64,000 nt of DNA from DASUPK01 sp963804595 (GCA_963804595.1 CAWDQZ010000017.1:62001-126000), one strand, 5' to 3'; positions 35,015 to 45,927 are shown, counted from the first letter of the stretch. Notes: generated by a model not told the origin, from the letters alone. Numbers and translations are program-made.

Positions 35015-35616
35015 CACTCATGGACCTCGAGCTCGTCGCGCAGCTTGATCATCGCGGTCCGGATCCTGGTCTTCACCGTGCCGAGCGGCACGTCGTCCAG
35101 ATCGCTGATCTCGCGCGCGGTCCTGCCCATGTAGGCGGCCAGGACGAGCGCCCGCCGCTGGTCGTCGGGCAGCTCGGTGATCGCCGAGCGGAGCTGCTCG
35201 CGCTCATCGGGCTGCACAGCCATCTCGTCGGCGGCGGGCTCCTGTGAGGTCAATGAGACCTCCGCGGCGATCACCTCCGGGTCCACCGGGTCCAGACGCC
35301 GCATGCGAGTCTGGTCGATGGACAGGTTGCGGGCGATCGAGAGCAGCCAGGTCGAGACGCGGCCCTTACGCGCGTCGTAGTTGCCTGCGTGTCGGAAAAC
35401 TCTCACGAACGTCTCCTGGGCGACCTCCTCCGCGATCGCGGGCTGACGGACGATCGTCAGGGCGAGGCCGTAGACGCGGCCCTGGAAGCGCCGTACGAAA
35501 GCGGCGGCCGTTCGGGGGTCGCCGGTCGCGTAGCCCGCGAGCAGTGCCTCGTCGGAGGGGTCCACATCAGGAATGTACGGCGGCAGAGCCCATAGGGATT
35601 GTGTGTCGTTGCTCAC
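35014..35616 (-). CDS. ECF-type sigma factor (SigK-like)
   Basis: 200 aa. Region 2: EEVAQETFVRVFRHAGNYDARKG (also GRVSTWLLSIARNLSID); region 4: LPDDQRRALVLAAYMGRTAREISDLDDVPLGTVKTRIRTAMIKLR. It pairs with the anti-sigma factor downstream. The GTG start is separated by only 68 nt from the divergent secreted-repeat lipoprotein gene, a likely target of this sigma factor. Confidence 0.93.
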   Translation of the reverse strand: MSNDTQSLWALPPYIPDVDPSDEALLAGYATGDPRTAAAFVRRFQGRVYGLALTIVRQPAIAEEVAQETFVRVFRHAGNYDARKGRVSTWLLSIARNLSIDQTRMRRLDPVDPEVIAAEVSLTSQEPAADEMAVQPDEREQLRSAITELPDDQRRALVLAAYMGRTAREISDLDDVPLGTVKTRIRTAMIKLRDELEVHE

Positions 35617-35684
35617 GCAATCCAGCTCTCGGACGGGAACGTACTACTCGCCACATGGGGCAGATACAAAGCAAAGGACTGAAG

Positions 35685-36251
35685 ATGAATCGCAGACGCG
35701 CTCCGCTGCTCACCGTCGCGGTCATGGCGCTGGTCGCCATCGGCCTGGCGGCGTGCGGCGGCAGCAGCAACTCCTCCGACAGCGCTTCGGCGGCGGCCAA
35801 CACCACGGCCGCCGGCGGAAGTGACACCGTCTCCACGAAGTCGATCAGCGGCGTTGGCACCGTCCTGGTGGACTCACAGGGGAACGCTCTCTACACGAAC
35901 AACCAGGACAGCGGGATGAACGTCGCGTGCACGGGTTCGTGTGCCGCCATCTGGGTCCCGCTGATGGCGCCGTCGAGCGGCCAGCCGACCTCGAGCGATC
36001 AGGCCGTGCAGACCAAGCTCGGCATGGTCAAGTCGAAGAGCGGCAGCCAGGTCACCTTCGGCGGCAAGCCGCTCTACACGTTCGTCCAGGACAGCCCCGG
36101 ACAGGTGACCGGCAACGGATTCACCGACAACTTCGGTGGCACCAGCTTCACCTGGACGGTGGCCAGCATGGGACAGGTGTCCTCGGCCGCGACCACGACG
36201 AGCAGCGGCAGCAGCAGCTCCGGTAGCTCGGGTGGGGGCTACGGGTACTAG
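35685..36251 (+). CDS. Secreted-repeat lipoprotein (Lipoprotein_15 family)
   Basis: 188 aa. Signal peptide with lipobox AIGLAACGG. After a Ser/Ala-rich linker come the two copies of the short secreted repeat: GTVLVDSQGNALYTNNQDSG and TFGGKPLYTFVQDSPGQ, with ACTGSCAAIWVPL between them. Proteins of this family are often paired with SigK-like sigma/RskA systems, as here. The tail is Ser/Gly-rich (SSSSGSSGGGYGY). ATG at 35685 is preferred over 35655 because AAAGGA lies 6 nt before it. Confidence 0.88.
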   Translation: MNRRRAPLLTVAVMALVAIGLAACGGSSNSSDSASAAANTTAAGGSDTVSTKSISGVGTVLVDSQGNALYTNNQDSGMNVACTGSCAAIWVPLMAPSSGQPTSSDQAVQTKLGMVKSKSGSQVTFGGKPLYTFVQDSPGQVTGNGFTDNFGGTSFTWTVASMGQVSSAATTTSSGSSSSGSSGGGYGY

Positions 36252-36679
36252 CCGGCGGCAGAGGCCTCTTCGCGGCCGGCGACGGCCCGCCTGACGAAAT
36301 CCACGATCTCGTCGGTGGGCGCGCCGGGCGTGAAGACCTCCGCCACCCCGAGCTTCTTCAGCTCGGGGATGTCGTCGGCGGGGATCGTCCCTCCCACCGT
36401 GACGACGACGTCGTTCGCTCCCTGATCCGCCAGCAGCTCCACCACCCGCGGGACGAGCGTCATATGCGCGCCGGAGAGGATCGAGAGGCCAACCGCGTCG
36501 GCGTCCTCCTGGATCGCCGTCTCGGCGATCTGCTCCGGCGTCTGGTGAAGGCCGGTGTAGATCACCTCCATGCCGGCATCGCGCAGCGCGCGGGCAATGA
36601 TCTTGGCGCCGCGGTCGTGCCCGTCAAGCCCGGGCTTGGCCACGACGATCCTGATTTTTCTGGCGGACTCGGTTGGCAC
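36248..36679 (-). CDS. Coenzyme B12-binding subunit of acyl-CoA mutase
   Basis: 143 aa. Cobalamin-binding domain with the DxHxxG motif (GLDGHDRGAKIIARALRDAG), SILSGAHMTL and VVTVGGTIPADDI. This is the small subunit of split methylmalonyl/isobutyryl-CoA-type mutases. The large subunit gene lies 3.4 kb away on the same strand, separated by a small gene and a secreted phosphoesterase gene. GTG start; the end overlaps the lipoprotein gene by four bases on the other strand. Confidence 0.92.
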   Translation of the reverse strand: MPTESARKIRIVVAKPGLDGHDRGAKIIARALRDAGMEVIYTGLHQTPEQIAETAIQEDADAVGLSILSGAHMTLVPRVVELLADQGANDVVVTVGGTIPADDIPELKKLGVAEVFTPGAPTDEIVDFVRRAVAGREEASAAG

Positions 36680-36813
36680 TATTCGTCTGAGCGGTCGCTC
36701 GCGTAGCGAGTTAACCGTAATCGAACAAGAGGTTTCTACGGTTTCAACCGACCGAAGCCGATAGGAGAATGGAGATAGTGCATAGAGGTACCGCAGCGAC
36801 AGGAGGGTTTGCG

Positions 36814-37011
36814 GTGTACGACGTTCTTTTCCTAGACCGAGCACATGCGGAGAAGGTCTTGGGTAGGGGTCTCGCCCACGACGAGGCCTGCGCTCTCGCG
36901 AGGGCGGAGTCCCACCGGCGAGGCGTCGGTCGGATGTTCCTCGCGGGCTCCGAGCTTCAGACGAGCGGCGAGGTCGTCGTGATCGTCGAGTCCGCGCCGA
37001 GCGCGGCCTAG
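36814..37011 (+). CDS. Small conserved-looking protein of unknown function
   Basis: 65 aa, starting YDVLFLDRAHAEKVLGRGLAHDEACALARAES and ending in the strand GEVVVIVESAPSA. An AGGAGG site 7 nt before the GTG at 36814 is far better than that of the ATG at 36769, which has AGGAG only one base away. The pattern (strand, helix rich in Ala/Glu, strand) resembles small actinobacterial proteins of about this size. It is convergent with the phosphoesterase gene. No function can be given. Confidence 0.6.
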   Translation: MYDVLFLDRAHAEKVLGRGLAHDEACALARAESHRRGVGRMFLAGSELQTSGEVVVIVESAPSAA

Positions 37012-39966
37012 CGGTCCGACTCCTGCTCGTACGGATTTCTCGAGACCCGGCGAATCTCCCGCGCGAGCTCGTCGACGTCGATTGACTCGTCGTCGACCCG
37101 CTTGCCGTCCTGCGATGAGGCATTCGGTCCCGGCGGCGGGGGCTGGGATCCGAAGCCGTGTCGATAGTGCCACAGCATGGCGTCCAGCACCTGCTGCGGA
37201 ACCTGGTCGGTCGCATCCAGCGGTTGACCCTTCGAGGCGGCGACGTTCCCCGCAGTCGCGGGATTCGTCGCCGTCATGTCGACGCTCGGCGTGATCGCGT
37301 TGTAAGGCGCCGAGTTGCCCGCGCCCGGGGTCACCGCGTCATAGAGCGGAACGGCGAGCGCCTCTGCGAGGTTCACCGAAGGGAGTCCGGAGATGATCTC
37401 GAGCGTCCGCAGGAAGGAGAGCTGGTCGTATCGGTCGTGGACCACTGCACCCGCTTGCGTATAGGGACTGATCGCAAGGGCGGGAATGCGATGGGCGTCG
37501 ACGTGGTCGGCGCCGTTCTGGGAGTCGTCCTCCACCACCAGGATGAGAGAGCTGCTCCAGATGGATGAGTGCGAGATGGCGTCGACGATCTGACCGAGCG
37601 CCCAATCGTTGTTCGCGATGTCCGCGTCCGGCGTGCGCTTCCCCGGGGCGAGCCCCTCGGTGTGATCGAGCGGCAGCGAGAGATAGTTGAAGGTGGGTAC
37701 CGAGTTGGTGGCCAGCTGTGCCTGAAGTCTGGCGTTGAAGCAAGCGAAGCGAGAGGCATCACCCGGCTGGGAACCTGGCGGAAGGCTCGAGTCGTAGACG
37801 TTGCCGACCTTCGGGCCGATCGCCGGAGTGTCGAAGATCGAGATGTCGCTGTCGTAGCAGCCGCCGTTGAGCTGGACATCGGTCACCGTCGGGCTGAGCA
37901 GCTGCGCGTTCTGAGCCGTCTGCGCCGGGGTCCGGTCCTTGTCGGGAAACGGCGAGAGTCCGGCAAGCGCCTCGCCATAGTTGTAGAACGAGACACCGCT
38001 CTCGAGCATTCGCTGGAAGATGTAGCCCTTCGGTGGGGCGCTGACCTCGTAGGAGCCGAAGTCGTAGGGCCGGTTGCGACCCGCGTAGTTCTGGTGCCAG
38101 TTCTTGACCACGTAGTCGGAGACCGCTCCGGCGGCCGTCCAGTAGTGACCGTCGATCGATGCCTCCGAGTTCGCGTAGACATGGTCGAGCAGTGGGAAGC
38201 GCTGCACGAGCGCATGGAGGTTCGGAGTGATCGAGCTCCCGAACAGCGTCAGAGCCGGGTCGCCATCGCCGCGCGAATCGTCACCGAGCATCTGGTCGTA
38301 GGTGCGGTTCTCCCGGACGATGTAGAAGACGTGCTTGATCGGACCGCCGGCTCGGATCGGTGTGTCCGAGGGCGCGGTCCGGGCATCGGCGGGCACGACC
38401 TGCCGATCGCTGATCGGGGTCAGCTTGCGGATCTTCCGGTCGCTCGGGTATGTGAGCACGCCCGAGGCGCCGTAGACGATTGAAGGCAGGTACTGATCCA
38501 GGTAGGTGTCGTCGCCGGTGTCGGGGTTCGGGCCGTTCGGGTTCGGCCCAACGCCCAGTCCGCGAGCCGAGACCCAGACGAGCTGGTGGCGCTTCGGCGT
38601 CGCCGCGGCAACCGTCGGATAGGAGCCAGTCGGGATCCGCCCGACGAGCTGGAACTTCTTGACTTTGCGGCCGTCCGACCCCTTCTTGCTCTTCCCCTTG
38701 TGCTCGGCGGCGAGCTGCGCGGCGGACTCGCGTCCCTTCTTGCCCTTTTTCTTCCCCTTCTTCTTGCCCGGGGGCTTGCCCGCCTCCCCGCAGCGCTTCT
38801 TCTTGGAGAGGGCGAAGACCGCGATCGCGTCTTCGCCGGAGTCGGCAGAAAGCAGGTCGCAGCCGTCGGGGGTGACGCTCACGTAGGTGGGGGAGGTCCC
38901 GACGCCCTGCGGGCGCTCGACCGAGAGGGTCCGCGCCACCGAGAACGACTTGGTGTCGATCACGCTGATCGTGTCCTGGTTCGCGTTCCCGACGAAGGCC
39001 AGCGGGCCTTTCGGATCGATGGCGATGCTCTCGGGATGGGAGAGCGGCGGGGCGACCTGGAGGTTCTTCACCACCTTCCCCGCCGCCAGGTCGATCACGG
39101 ACACGGTCCCCTGCGTCTCGCTGCTCACCAGGCCGTATTTGCCGTCACTCGTGATGCCGGCCCCGTAGGGGTAGTGGCCGACGCTCACGTACCGGATGTT
39201 GCCTGTCGCAGTGTCGATCAGAGCCGCCGTGTCCGCGAGATTGAGGGAGACGAGCAACGTGCGCCCATCGGGGCTGACGGCGATGTCACGCGGCCACGAG
39301 AGCCGAGCGGTCGTATTCGGTGGGAAGTCCTGGTAGGGAGGGGCGCTGCTCGGCGGGGGCACCGGGATGACTCCCGCCCTCGTCGCGATCCCGTTCTTCG
39401 GGTCGTAATGGAGAACGTGAATCACATCGCCCTGACGCCCGGGGACGCTGGAGTCCACCTCCTCGGGAGGATGGGAGGAGTCAGCGACACCGGAGACGTA
39501 GGCGGTCCGGCCGTCACGCGACATTGCAATCCCGCCGCTGAGCCCCGGGAACGGGATCGTCTGCACGACCCGACCCACCTTCTTCCCGGCGCGGCGGTTG
39601 CACTTCTTCGATCCAGCTCTGCTTCGCCTCGGCCGCCGACCCCTTCCTCCCCTTCTGCTTGCCATTGCAGGGGATCTTCGCCACCTGGACTATGCGGACG
39701 TCGTTCTTGCCACGGCCCGTGGAGAGAGCCCAGAGGAAGCGCCCATTGGTCGTCAGGGCGCCGCCGGTCGAAAGATTGCCGAGCTGCGTGAGACGCCCCT
39801 CGGGCTCGAGATGACGACCCGAGGGCTGGATCCCGGTCGAGGGTCCGATCACGCCGAGCGGATCCTGGGCCACGCCGTAGGCGACGCTCGTGCCGAGCAC
39901 GATGGCCAGAACAACCAGTCCCGCGATCCTTCCCGCCTTGCCTCGTCTCACCTCGCCGGGAGTCAT
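37008..39966 (-). pseudogene. Secreted beta-propeller/phosphoesterase, frameshifted near the N-terminus
   Basis: Large secreted protein. A signal peptide (GLVVLAIVLGTSVAYGVA) and the first propeller strand (GALTTNGRFLWALSTGRG) are in one frame; the remainder is in another. The shift lies between 39600 and 39660 where a G/C-rich Lys codon stretch occurs. A YncE-like beta-propeller follows (DIAVSPDGRTLLVSLNLADT), then a Lys/Gly-rich linker (PPGKKKGKKKGKKG) and a C-terminal phosphoesterase domain of the acid phosphatase/phospholipase C superfamily (HVFYIVRENRTYDQMLGDD, DGHYWTAAGAVSDYV, LILVVEDDSQNGADHVDAHR). It probably acts on phosphate esters outside the cell. Confidence 0.82.
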
Positions 39967-40032
39967 ACCACCGCAGGAGCCACGGAGCCACCACCGAGCT
40001 CAGCGGCCGGCACTGCTGGCCCTCCTCTTTGC

Positions 40033-41721
40033 TCAGAAAACCGGCAGCTCGGTGTAGCTGCCGAAGACGGCCTGCAGGGCCTCCACCATCTCGCCCTCTG
40101 ATACGCGCGCCCGGGCGCAGGCCAGGATCGGCGGCATCAGGTTCGCCTCGGTCGCCGCGGCGCTTTTCAGCTCCGCGAGCGTGCGCTCCACCTCGGAGAG
40201 TTCGCGGCGAGACTTGGTCGCCTCCACCCTTCCTTTCTGCTTCCGCTCGAGCTCGGGGTCGATGCGGAGGATCGGGATCTCCTCGTCGTCCTTCTGGACG
40301 TAGTCGTTGAGCCCGACCACGATCCGTTGCCGCTGGTCGACCTCCTGCTGGTAGCGAAAGGAGGCGTCCGCGATCTCGCGTTGCGGGAAGTTCTGCTTGA
40401 TCGCCTCGACCATGCCACCCAGCTCGTCGATCCGCGCGAAGTACTCATAGGCGGCCCGCTCCATCTCGTCGGTGAGCGTCTCGACGAAGTAGGAGCCCCC
40501 GAGGGGATCGATCGTGTTGGTGACGCCGGTCTCGTGGGCGATCACCTGCTGGGTCCGAAGAGCGATTCGAACGGCCTCCTCAGTGGGCAGAGCCAGCGCC
40601 TCGTCGTAGGAGTTCGTGTGCAGGGACTGGGTGCCGCCGAGGACGCCGGCCAGCGCCTCGATCGCCGTGCGGATGATGTTGACCTGGGGCTGCTGGGCGG
40701 TCAGCGAGACGCCGGCGGTCTGCGTGTGGAACCGCATCCGCCAGGACTCCTCGCGCTTGGCGCCGTACGTCTCCCGCATCTCACGGGCCCAGATCCGGCG
40801 GGCGGCGCGGTACTTGGCGATCTCCTCGAAGAAGTCGATGTGCGCGTTGAAGAAGAAGGAGAGCCGGGGAGCGAAGGCATCCACGTCGAGGCCCCGCTCG
40901 ATCGCCTGCTCGACGTAGGCGAAACCGTCCTTGAGCGTGAAGGCGAGCTCCTGCTGGGCGGTCGAGCCGGCCTCGCGGATGTGGTAACCGGAGATCGAGA
41001 TCGGGTGCCAGCGAGGCATGTGCTCGGTGGACCACTCGATCATGTCCCCGACCAGCCGCATCGCCGGCTCGATCGGGAAGCACCACTCCTTCTGAGCGAT
41101 GTACTCCTTCAGGATGTCGGTCTGGATCGTCCCGCCGAGGCGCTCCGGCGGGACGCCCTGCTCCTCGGCCGTGGCGACGTAGAAGGCGAGCAGGATCGCG
41201 GCCGGCGCGTTGATCGTCATCGACGTGGTGACCTCGCCCAGGTCGATCCCGGCGAAGAGCGTCTCCATGTCGTCGAGGGTGTCGATCGCGACCCCCTCCA
41301 CCCCGACCTCGCCGAGCGAGCGGCCGGCGTCCGAGTCGAGGCCCATCAGGGTCGGCATGTCGAAGGCGGTCGAGAGCCCCGTCTGGCCGTGTTCGAGCAG
41401 GTAGTGGAAGCGCTCGTTCGTCTCCTCGGCAGTGCCAAAGCCCGCGAACTGGCGCATCGTCCAAAGGCGGCCGCGGTACATCGACGGGTAGACGCCGCGC
41501 GTGTACGGGTACTCGCCCGGGTACCCGAGGTCCCGCTCGGGGTCGGACCCCTCACGGTCCTCCTCGGTGTAGAGCGGCTTGATCTCCTGCCCCGAGATGG
41601 TCTCGAAGAGCGCCTCGCGCTCCTCGAGCTTCGCGTACACCTCGGCCAGCCACTCGTGTGCACGCGACAACGTCGCGGGTCGCGCTGACGCGCGCCCTCG
41701 CATCTCGGGCTCGACGGCCAT
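40033..41721 (-). CDS. B12-dependent acyl-CoA mutase, large subunit
   Basis: 562 aa. TIM-barrel subunit of the methylmalonyl-CoA mutase family (YTRGVYPSMYRGRLWTMRQFAGFGTAEETN, STAFDMPTLMGLDSD, GTIQTDILKEYIAQKEW). At the two specificity positions it has Tyr78 (methylmalonyl-like) and Gln210 (isobutyryl-like), so the substrate cannot be named. No B12 domain is fused; the small subunit is encoded at 36248-36679 and the protecting GTPase MeaB at 49788-50741. The first 18 residues include MRGRASARP, derived from a repeat present again at 51666-51694. Confidence 0.92.
   Translation of the reverse strand: MAVEPEMRGRASARPATLSRAHEWLAEVYAKLEEREALFETISGQEIKPLYTEEDREGSDPERDLGYPGEYPYTRGVYPSMYRGRLWTMRQFAGFGTAEETNERFHYLLEHGQTGLSTAFDMPTLMGLDSDAGRSLGEVGVEGVAIDTLDDMETLFAGIDLGEVTTSMTINAPAAILLAFYVATAEEQGVPPERLGGTIQTDILKEYIAQKEWCFPIEPAMRLVGDMIEWSTEHMPRWHPISISGYHIREAGSTAQQELAFTLKDGFAYVEQAIERGLDVDAFAPRLSFFFNAHIDFFEEIAKYRAARRIWAREMRETYGAKREESWRMRFHTQTAGVSLTAQQPQVNIIRTAIEALAGVLGGTQSLHTNSYDEALALPTEEAVRIALRTQQVIAHETGVTNTIDPLGGSYFVETLTDEMERAAYEYFARIDELGGMVEAIKQNFPQREIADASFRYQQEVDQRQRIVVGLNDYVQKDDEEIPILRIDPELERKQKGRVEATKSRRELSEVERTLAELKSAAATEANLMPPILACARARVSEGEMVEALQAVFGSYTELPVF
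41676..41704 (-). repeat. 29-bp repeat inside the mutase gene start
   Basis: On the reverse strand GATGCGAGGGCGCGCGTCAG plus CGCGACCCG, identical over 29 bases to 51666-51694. It supplies codons 7-15 of the mutase gene (MRGRASARP), upstream of the conserved domain. Confidence 0.85.
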
Positions 41722-41761
41722 GGGGAAAGTCTAGGTGCGCCTGGGGCGGCCTACGCCGACG

Positions 41762-41780
41762 ATCCTTCCTGGCGAAGGAT
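41762..41780 (-). terminator. Hairpin after the HAD phosphatase gene
   Basis: ATCCTTC-CTGGC-GAAGGAT is a perfect 7-bp stem with a 5-nt loop, placed two bases after the stop of the HAD gene. No T run follows, so it is a candidate terminator or mRNA-stabilising hairpin only. Confidence 0.45.
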
Positions 41781-41782
41781 TC

Positions 41783-42595
41783 TCAGCGGCGAAGGCGAGG
41801 AGGCCTCGGGCCGAAGCGGCTGCCGTTCCGGCGCCGCGACGCGAGCGCCCCCAGGCCGCCGGCGGCGGCCGCGAGCGCGGTCGCGCCGGCGATCGCAAGC
41901 TTCCGCCCGAGCTTCTCGAAGCGCATCACCTGCCAACCGTCCTGGCGCGCGATCTCGAGCAGCGGCCCATCGGGGTTCACGACGACGGCGTGGCCGACGG
42001 AGCGCAGCATCGGCAGGTCGCTGACCGAGTCCGAATACGCATAGGACCGCGCCAGGTCGATCTCGTGCCTGTCGGCGAACTGGCGCATCGCCTCCACCTT
42101 CCCGTTCCCGTAGACGAACGGCCCGTTCATTTCGCCCGTGAACTTGCCGTCGGAGCCGACGGCCCACCGGGTGCCGATCCCGCCCTCCATGCCGAGGACT
42201 GCCGCCAGCGTCTTCACCAGATCGTTGCCGGCGGCGCTGACGATGAAGGTGGCGCGGCCCTCGTCCTGGTGGCGGTGGATCTCGTCGAGCATCTGCGGGT
42301 AGATCCGCGGCAGGATCCCGGCGAGCACCTCGGGCGCCATCCGCTCCACGTCGCGCTCGGGCATCTCCGCGAAGATCCGCTTCGCAACCTCGACCACGGC
42401 GCTCGTCTGCTCGTCGGAGGAGCCACGCAGCCGGTAGCGCAGATGGTCCAGTCCCCATCTGGCGAGCTGTCCGCGGGGGACGAAGCCCTTGCGGTTCGCG
42501 ACCCGGGCGAAGACCATGCCCGACGACCCGGCCATCAGGGTCTTGTCGAGGTCGAAGAAGGCGGCGCCCTTGCCCTCGGATGACTTCTCGGCCAT
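41783..42595 (-). CDS. HAD-superfamily phosphatase (HAD-IB, SerB/PSP-like)
   Basis: 270 aa. Motif I AFFDLDKTLMAGSS, motif II IVSAAGND, and motif III/IV SYAYSDSVSDLPMLRSVGHAVVVNPD place it in HAD subfamily IB, whose members include phosphoserine phosphatase and lysophosphatidic-acid-type enzymes. A hydrophobic stretch near the C-terminus (LAIAGATALAAAAGGLGAL) followed by an Arg-rich end suggests membrane association. Substrate not determined. Confidence 0.87.
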   Translation of the reverse strand: MAEKSSEGKGAAFFDLDKTLMAGSSGMVFARVANRKGFVPRGQLARWGLDHLRYRLRGSSDEQTSAVVEVAKRIFAEMPERDVERMAPEVLAGILPRIYPQMLDEIHRHQDEGRATFIVSAAGNDLVKTLAAVLGMEGGIGTRWAVGSDGKFTGEMNGPFVYGNGKVEAMRQFADRHEIDLARSYAYSDSVSDLPMLRSVGHAVVVNPDGPLLEIARQDGWQVMRFEKLGRKLAIAGATALAAAAGGLGALASRRRNGSRFGPRPPRLRR

Positions 42596-42641
42596 GGGCA
42601 GGCAGCCTAGCCGCGCTCCCTATGGCCAGTAGCCGCGCTGA

Positions 42642-43826
<1,185 letters not shown>

Positions 43827-43944
43827 CTGCGCCTTTCGTCTGCGCCCGCGGCCGGCCCGCCGGGCGGTTCCCGTTATTCGGCGGCGGTTTTTGTGGCCGC
43901 CGTTGATCGTGGAGGTTAGTGACCGCCTGTAATCTGGCGCTCCC

Positions 43945-45384
43945 TTGCGCGTCCAGGTCGCCGACAAGTCGCTTTCCGAGGTCGAGGACGACCTCCTCGC
44001 CGTCATGGTGTTCGATGGCGACGAGCTGCCCGAGCCGCTCGCCGGCGCTCCCGGCTCCGAGGACGTCAAGTCCTCCTACAGGAAGGCCACGCTGGTCCAC
44101 CCGGGAACCCCGAGGCGCGCCCTCGTTGTCGGCCTCGGCGATGGCGCTGATTTCACGCCCGAGCGAGCCCGGGTTGCTGCCGCGATCGCCGCCCGCACGG
44201 CCGGCTCGATGGACGCCTCCTCGCTGGCGCTACAGGGCCCGGACGGAGACGACCCCGCCGCCACCGCGGCCGCGATGGTCGAGGGCGCGATCCTTGCCTC
44301 CTACCGCTTCGACCGCTTCAAGAGCAAGGGGGAGGACGACAACGGCGACACGAAGGGGCTCGAGGAGATCACCGTGATCGGCGCTGTCGGCCTGGCCGAA
44401 GTGGTCGAGGCCGCCCGCATCGGCGCCGAAGCCGAGAACTTCGCCCGCGAGCTCCAGGACCTGCCGTCCAATGTCGTCACGCCGAGCTACCTGGCCGGCC
44501 GGGCTCAGGCGATCGCCGACGAGCACGACTCGGTCAGCGTCGACGTGATGGGTCGCGAGGAGATCAGGGAGAAGGGCATGGGCGGCCTTACGGCCGTCTC
44601 CCAGGGGACGGCGGAGGATCCGCGGCTGATCGTGCTCCGCTACCAGGGTGGCGGGGACGAGACTCTCGGCCTCGTCGGCAAGGGCGTCACCTTCGACTCC
44701 GGCGGCATCTCGATCAAGCCGGCCGGCGGCATGCAGGAGATGAAGATGGACATGTCCGGGGCGGCGGCGGTGCTCGAGACCGTCTCGGCGCTGGCCAAGC
44801 TCGAGATCCCGCTCGACGTGCTGGCGGTGATCCCCGCGACCGAGAACCTGCCCAGCGGGACCGCCGTGAAGCCCGGCGACATCATCACCCAGCTGAACGG
44901 CAAGACGGTCGAGGTGAACAACACCGACGCCGAGGGCAGACTGATCCTCGCAGACGCGCTCAGCTACGCGGTCGAGCTCGGCGCCGACCGCATCGTCGAC
45001 CTGGCGACGCTGACCGGCGCCGTCCTGATCGCGCTCGGTTCGACCTACGCGGCGCTGATCTCGAACGACGACTCCTTCGCCGAGCAGGTCGAGGCCTCCG
45101 CCCAGCGCACCGGTGAGCTCGCCTGGCGCCTGCCCCTTCACCCCGAGTACAAGGACCTCACCAAGGGCACTGCCGCGGACCTCACCAACGCCTCGGCGAA
45201 GCGCAAGGCCGGGACGATCTACGCCGGCTCGTTCCTCGAGGAGTTCGTGGACGGCAAGCCGTGGGTCCACCTCGACATCGCCGGCACCGCCTGGGACGTC
45301 GGGCGCGAGTACGTGGGCAAGGGGCCCACCGGGTACGGCGTGCGCCTGCTCGTCGACCTGGCCCGCTCGCTCGCGAACGACTAG
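43945..45384 (+). CDS. pepA: Leucyl aminopeptidase (M17, PepA)
   Basis: 479 aa. The M17 catalytic domain contains the metal ligands in GKGVTFDSGGISIKP, MKMDMSGAAAV and NTDAEGRLILADAL. The N-terminal domain is divergent. It removes N-terminal amino acids from peptides with two metal ions. Start is TTG; the gene reads away from thiolase with a 118-nt gap between them that carries a short GC hairpin at 43879-43899. Confidence 0.94.
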   Translation: MRVQVADKSLSEVEDDLLAVMVFDGDELPEPLAGAPGSEDVKSSYRKATLVHPGTPRRALVVGLGDGADFTPERARVAAAIAARTAGSMDASSLALQGPDGDDPAATAAAMVEGAILASYRFDRFKSKGEDDNGDTKGLEEITVIGAVGLAEVVEAARIGAEAENFARELQDLPSNVVTPSYLAGRAQAIADEHDSVSVDVMGREEIREKGMGGLTAVSQGTAEDPRLIVLRYQGGGDETLGLVGKGVTFDSGGISIKPAGGMQEMKMDMSGAAAVLETVSALAKLEIPLDVLAVIPATENLPSGTAVKPGDIITQLNGKTVEVNNTDAEGRLILADALSYAVELGADRIVDLATLTGAVLIALGSTYAALISNDDSFAEQVEASAQRTGELAWRLPLHPEYKDLTKGTAADLTNASAKRKAGTIYAGSFLEEFVDGKPWVHLDIAGTAWDVGREYVGKGPTGYGVRLLVDLARSLAND

Positions 45385-45486
45385 CCGTTCGCCGGGCCGC
45401 CACGTAGGGTGTGCCTCGTGCTGAGGGGAGCGCGAATCGCATTGATCGTCGCCGCGCCGGCATGCTGTCTGGCGCTCGCTAGTCGG

Positions 45487-45927
45487 CTAGACCGCCAGTA
45501 GCCGCAACAGCCGGCGACCGAGAACCCGATCGCCGGTCACCCTGACCCGCCCGTCCGCCAGACGCCTCAGCGCCTTGCGGCCACGCGGCTGGCGCGGGTC
45601 GGGCACGCCGTGCAGGCGACCGCGCAAGGTCGGCACGGTGGCGAAGTGGACGATGTCCGGGAGGCTGCCTTCGATCACGAGGTCCGGCATGCGGGAGTCG
45701 CCGTCCTCGACCACGACGCTGCGCGGCCTGAAGGTGATGCGGATCGGGGAGAAGCCCTCCGCGAAGCGGAAGACGACCCGGCCGCGCATCTGGGCGGCCA
45801 GGCTGGGCTCGCGCGCGATGCCGCGCTCGATCAGCCCGAAGATGCTGGGGGCGACGCCGTCCTCCACCATCCGCCCCAGGCGCACCCTCGGCGCCTTCCC
45901 GTTCGATTGCCCGCCGGCCACGATCAC
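45487..45927 (-). CDS. SCP2-like sterol-carrier-domain protein
   Basis: About 146 aa. The centre (GRVVFRFAEGFSPIRITFRPRSVVVEDGDSRMPDLVIEGSLPDIVHFATVP) has the strand pattern of the SCP2 lipid-binding fold. It could bind acyl-CoA or other lipids. GTG start; positively charged C-terminus. Family assignment is moderate. Confidence 0.6.
   Translation of the reverse strand: MIVAGGQSNGKAPRVRLGRMVEDGVAPSIFGLIERGIAREPSLAAQMRGRVVFRFAEGFSPIRITFRPRSVVVEDGDSRMPDLVIEGSLPDIVHFATVPTLRGRLHGVPDPRQPRGRKALRRLADGRVRVTGDRVLGRRLLRLLAV

Noticed and set aside
35596..35623. GGATTG...CAATCC inverted repeat between sigma factor and lipoprotein
   Set aside because: Arms are only 6 bp with a 16-nt spacer; not convincing as an operator.
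36713..36743. AACCGTA...TACGGTT inverted repeat before the 65-aa gene
   Set aside because: Long spacer (17 nt) and single occurrence; too weak to call.
43879..43899. CGGCGGTTTTTGTGGCCGCCG as a further copy of the dispersed repeat
   Set aside because: Only the hairpin part resembles the family; the GGCTTCGCC part is missing. Probably a simple terminator-like hairpin.
45418..45501. Short + strand frame after pepA with a hydrophobic stretch (IALIVAAPACCLALA)
   Set aside because: Only 27 codons, no ribosome site and overlaps the next reverse gene; kept out.
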